From Gelidibacter salicanalis (GTDB lineage Bacteria > Bacteroidota > Bacteroidia > Flavobacteriales > Flavobacteriaceae), in contig NZ_JAEHJZ010000042.1 of the NCBI RefSeq assembly GCF_016469035.1, forward strand, positions 1 to 64,000: 64,000 bases of DNA, written 5' to 3'. Of the stretch, positions 62,978 to 64,000 are shown in pieces. The position numbers and the translations under genes are program-made. A model generated the notes under the pieces. That model made no database searches, was not told the origin of the DNA, and saw only the letters and a list, made by a program, of their open reading frames with translations. Position 1 is the stretch's first letter; every line of letters begins with the position of its first letter.

Positions 62978-62985
62978 TAACTTTG
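62978..62985 (+). promoter_or_regulatory. Candidate -7 box of the cupin/JmjC gene
   Basis: TAACTTTG matches TAnnTTTG, about 20 bases before the TTG start. No good TTTG -33 is at the usual distance; a TTTG at 62962 is too close. Confidence 0.5.
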
Positions 62986-63004
62986 CAGGCTAAAACTTAG
63001 AACT

Positions 63005-63868
63005 TTGGAATTAGACCTACAAGACATTCCTCGTGTAAAGACGATTACCAAGGAAGATTTCATGAAATACTATTTTAAGCCTCAAAAACCTGTTGTTATT
63101 GAGCGCTTTATTGAAGATTGGCCAGCTTTTGACAAGTGGAGTTTAGACTATATTAAATCTGTTGCCGGAGACAAAATCGTACCGCTTTATGATGACCGTC
63201 CTGTGCATCATGAAGACGGATTTAATGAGCCTCACGCCAAAATGAAAATGGCAGAGTATATAGACCTTTTAAAACGTGAGCCCACTAAATTTCGAATATT
63301 CTTATGGAATGCCCTCAAAGAGATTCCGCAATTACAAAAAGATTATTTTTATCCTGACTTTGGATTAAAACTCATGAAAGGCTTGCCCATGTTGTTTTTT
63401 GGGGGACAAAATTCCCATACGTTCATGCATTATGATATTGATTTGGCCAATATTTTCCATTTCCATTTTGAAGGCAGAAAACTGTGTATTCTATTTGATC
63501 AGAAACAGAATCCGTACCTCTACAAAATTCCACATTCCTTGATTACTAGGGAGGATATCGACTTTTCCAATCCAGATTTAAAAAAATGGCCAGCACTCAA
63601 AATGGCAAAAGGTTATAAAACAGAATTGAACCATGGCGAAGTGCTCTATATGCCAGAGGGCTATTGGCATTATATGAAGTATATTACGCCAGGATTTTCT
63701 ATGAGTTTACGATCTATTGCCAGAAATCCGAAAAATTTTGGTAAAGCCGTATATAATATTGTTATCATGCGCCATTTTGATACGCTCATGCGCAAAATAA
63801 AAGGTCAGAATTGGATTGATTGGAAAAATGAAAGAGCCATTAGTAGAACTCGAAAGAGTTTAGGCTAA
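63005..63868 (+). CDS. JmjC/cupin-like (Cupin_8) Fe(II)/2-oxoglutarate oxygenase-type protein
   Basis: The 287-residue protein has the JmjC-type fold of the Cupin_8 family, whose members hydroxylate proteins, tRNA or small molecules. It starts with PVVIERFIEDWPAFDKWSLD (about 29-48), the usual N-terminus. The iron triad is visible: H142 and D144 in FMHYDIDLANIFHFHF (HxD) and H222 in EGYWHYMK. The residue expected to hold 2-oxoglutarate is likely in the FEGRKLCILFD strand. The C-terminus is basic. A TTG start is used as no ATG fits the conserved N-terminus; a promoter box sits just upstream. Substrate is unknown, but the three ligands suggest an active enzyme. Confidence 0.82.
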   Translation: MELDLQDIPRVKTITKEDFMKYYFKPQKPVVIERFIEDWPAFDKWSLDYIKSVAGDKIVPLYDDRPVHHEDGFNEPHAKMKMAEYIDLLKREPTKFRIFLWNALKEIPQLQKDYFYPDFGLKLMKGLPMLFFGGQNSHTFMHYDIDLANIFHFHFEGRKLCILFDQKQNPYLYKIPHSLITREDIDFSNPDLKKWPALKMAKGYKTELNHGEVLYMPEGYWHYMKYITPGFSMSLRSIARNPKNFGKAVYNIVIMRHFDTLMRKIKGQNWIDWKNERAISRTRKSLG

Positions 63869-63895
63869 TTTTAAACACTTTTTAAAAAACATAGC

Positions 63896-63903
63896 TATCT
63901 TTG
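63896..63903 (+). promoter_or_regulatory. Candidate -7 box of the last gene
   Basis: TATCTTTG matches TAnnTTTG about 28 bases before the ATG of the partial gene at the window end. Confidence 0.6.
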
Positions 63904-63930
63904 CCCAAAATTAAATACAAAACTTTTACA

Positions 63931-64000
63931 ATGAAAAAACTGATTGTACTCCTAAGCATTTTAAGTGTTTCTTTTGCTAATGCGCAAGCGTTTAAAGGCA
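63931..64000 (+). CDS. Start of a secreted or outer-membrane protein (runs off window end)
   Basis: Only the first 23 codons are visible: MKKLIVLLSILSVSFANAQA then FKG. This is a clear signal peptide with cleavage after NAQ. In related genomes an outer-membrane beta-barrel protein often follows the cupin gene, but nothing in the visible part shows this. A TAnnTTTG box precedes it. Confidence 0.7.
   Translation, partial: MKKLIVLLSILSVSFANAQAFKG

Overview
The window looks like chromosomal DNA of a member of the Bacteroidota, most likely a marine-type Flavobacteriaceae. The DNA is AT-rich. Several promoters match the Bacteroidota pattern TAnnTTTG. There are two CarboxypepD_reg-type TonB-dependent receptors, a protein with a type IX secretion sorting tail, and a DUF4270 lipoprotein. 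The F1 epsilon subunit is short. The gene neighbourhoods (rplM-rpsI/rpsB-tsf, ileS-dksA-lspA, panC-panD-flippase-esterase-radA) are familiar from this group. No rRNA, tRNA or CRISPR array was seen.

Layout. Positions 1-2.8 kb are an eroding accessory edge: an IS66 transposase tail, a possible HpaII-like nuclease remnant, an HNH nuclease, and a cytosine-5 methyltransferase cut off just after motif I. Positions 3-6.2 kb carry rplM-rpsI and rpsB-tsf. Positions 6.2-7 kb hold a cluster of short palindromes and a gene remnant. Positions 7-19 kb (mostly minus strand) carry a TonB receptor, pgi, an M23 lipoprotein peptidase, tryptophan 2,3-dioxygenase, a DUF3108 protein, hppD and hmgA. Between hppD and hmgA lies a duplicated four-helix-bundle gene set in GA/TC-rich repeats. 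Positions 19.4-23.5 kb are uvrC and a patatin/outer-membrane protein. Positions 23.6-26 kb are a plus-strand retropepsin-like/RimK/aspartoacylase-like trio. Positions 26.4-31.8 kb carry 5-formyl-THF cyclo-ligase, lspA, a DksA-like gene and a type 2 ileS with a swapped signature motif. Positions 31.9-36.9 kb look accessory: a lipoprotein, a large LamG/T9SS protein and a broken secreted-protein gene. Positions 37-42.4 kb are radA, a broken esterase copy, the intact esterase, a flippase, panD and panC. Positions 42.5-51.4 kb (plus) are a glycogen synthase-like gene, DUF4270, glmS, a TonB receptor and an SGNH lipoprotein. Positions 51.6-53.5 kb are atpD-atpC. An M61 peptidase follows on the minus strand. 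Positions 55.4-62.8 kb are a biotin cluster (bioF, DUF2007, bioD, bioA, a ketoacyl synthase, a frameshifted serine hydrolase, bioB). The window ends with a JmjC/cupin protein and the start of a secreted protein.

How the genes work together. HppD and HmgA are consecutive steps of tyrosine/phenylalanine catabolism, and tryptophan dioxygenase opens the kynurenine route next door. PanC and PanD feed pantothenate synthesis. BioF/A/D/B convert pimeloyl thioester to biotin, and the co-located ketoacyl synthase may supply the chain. Each TonB receptor may work with neighbouring surface proteins.

No clearly new system could be proven from sequence alone. The strongest leads are the retropepsin/RimK/aspartoacylase trio, the GXHH IleRS2, the duplicated four-helix-bundle cassette with its repeats, the TTGTTGGTG palindrome cluster, and the structured repeat after bioB.
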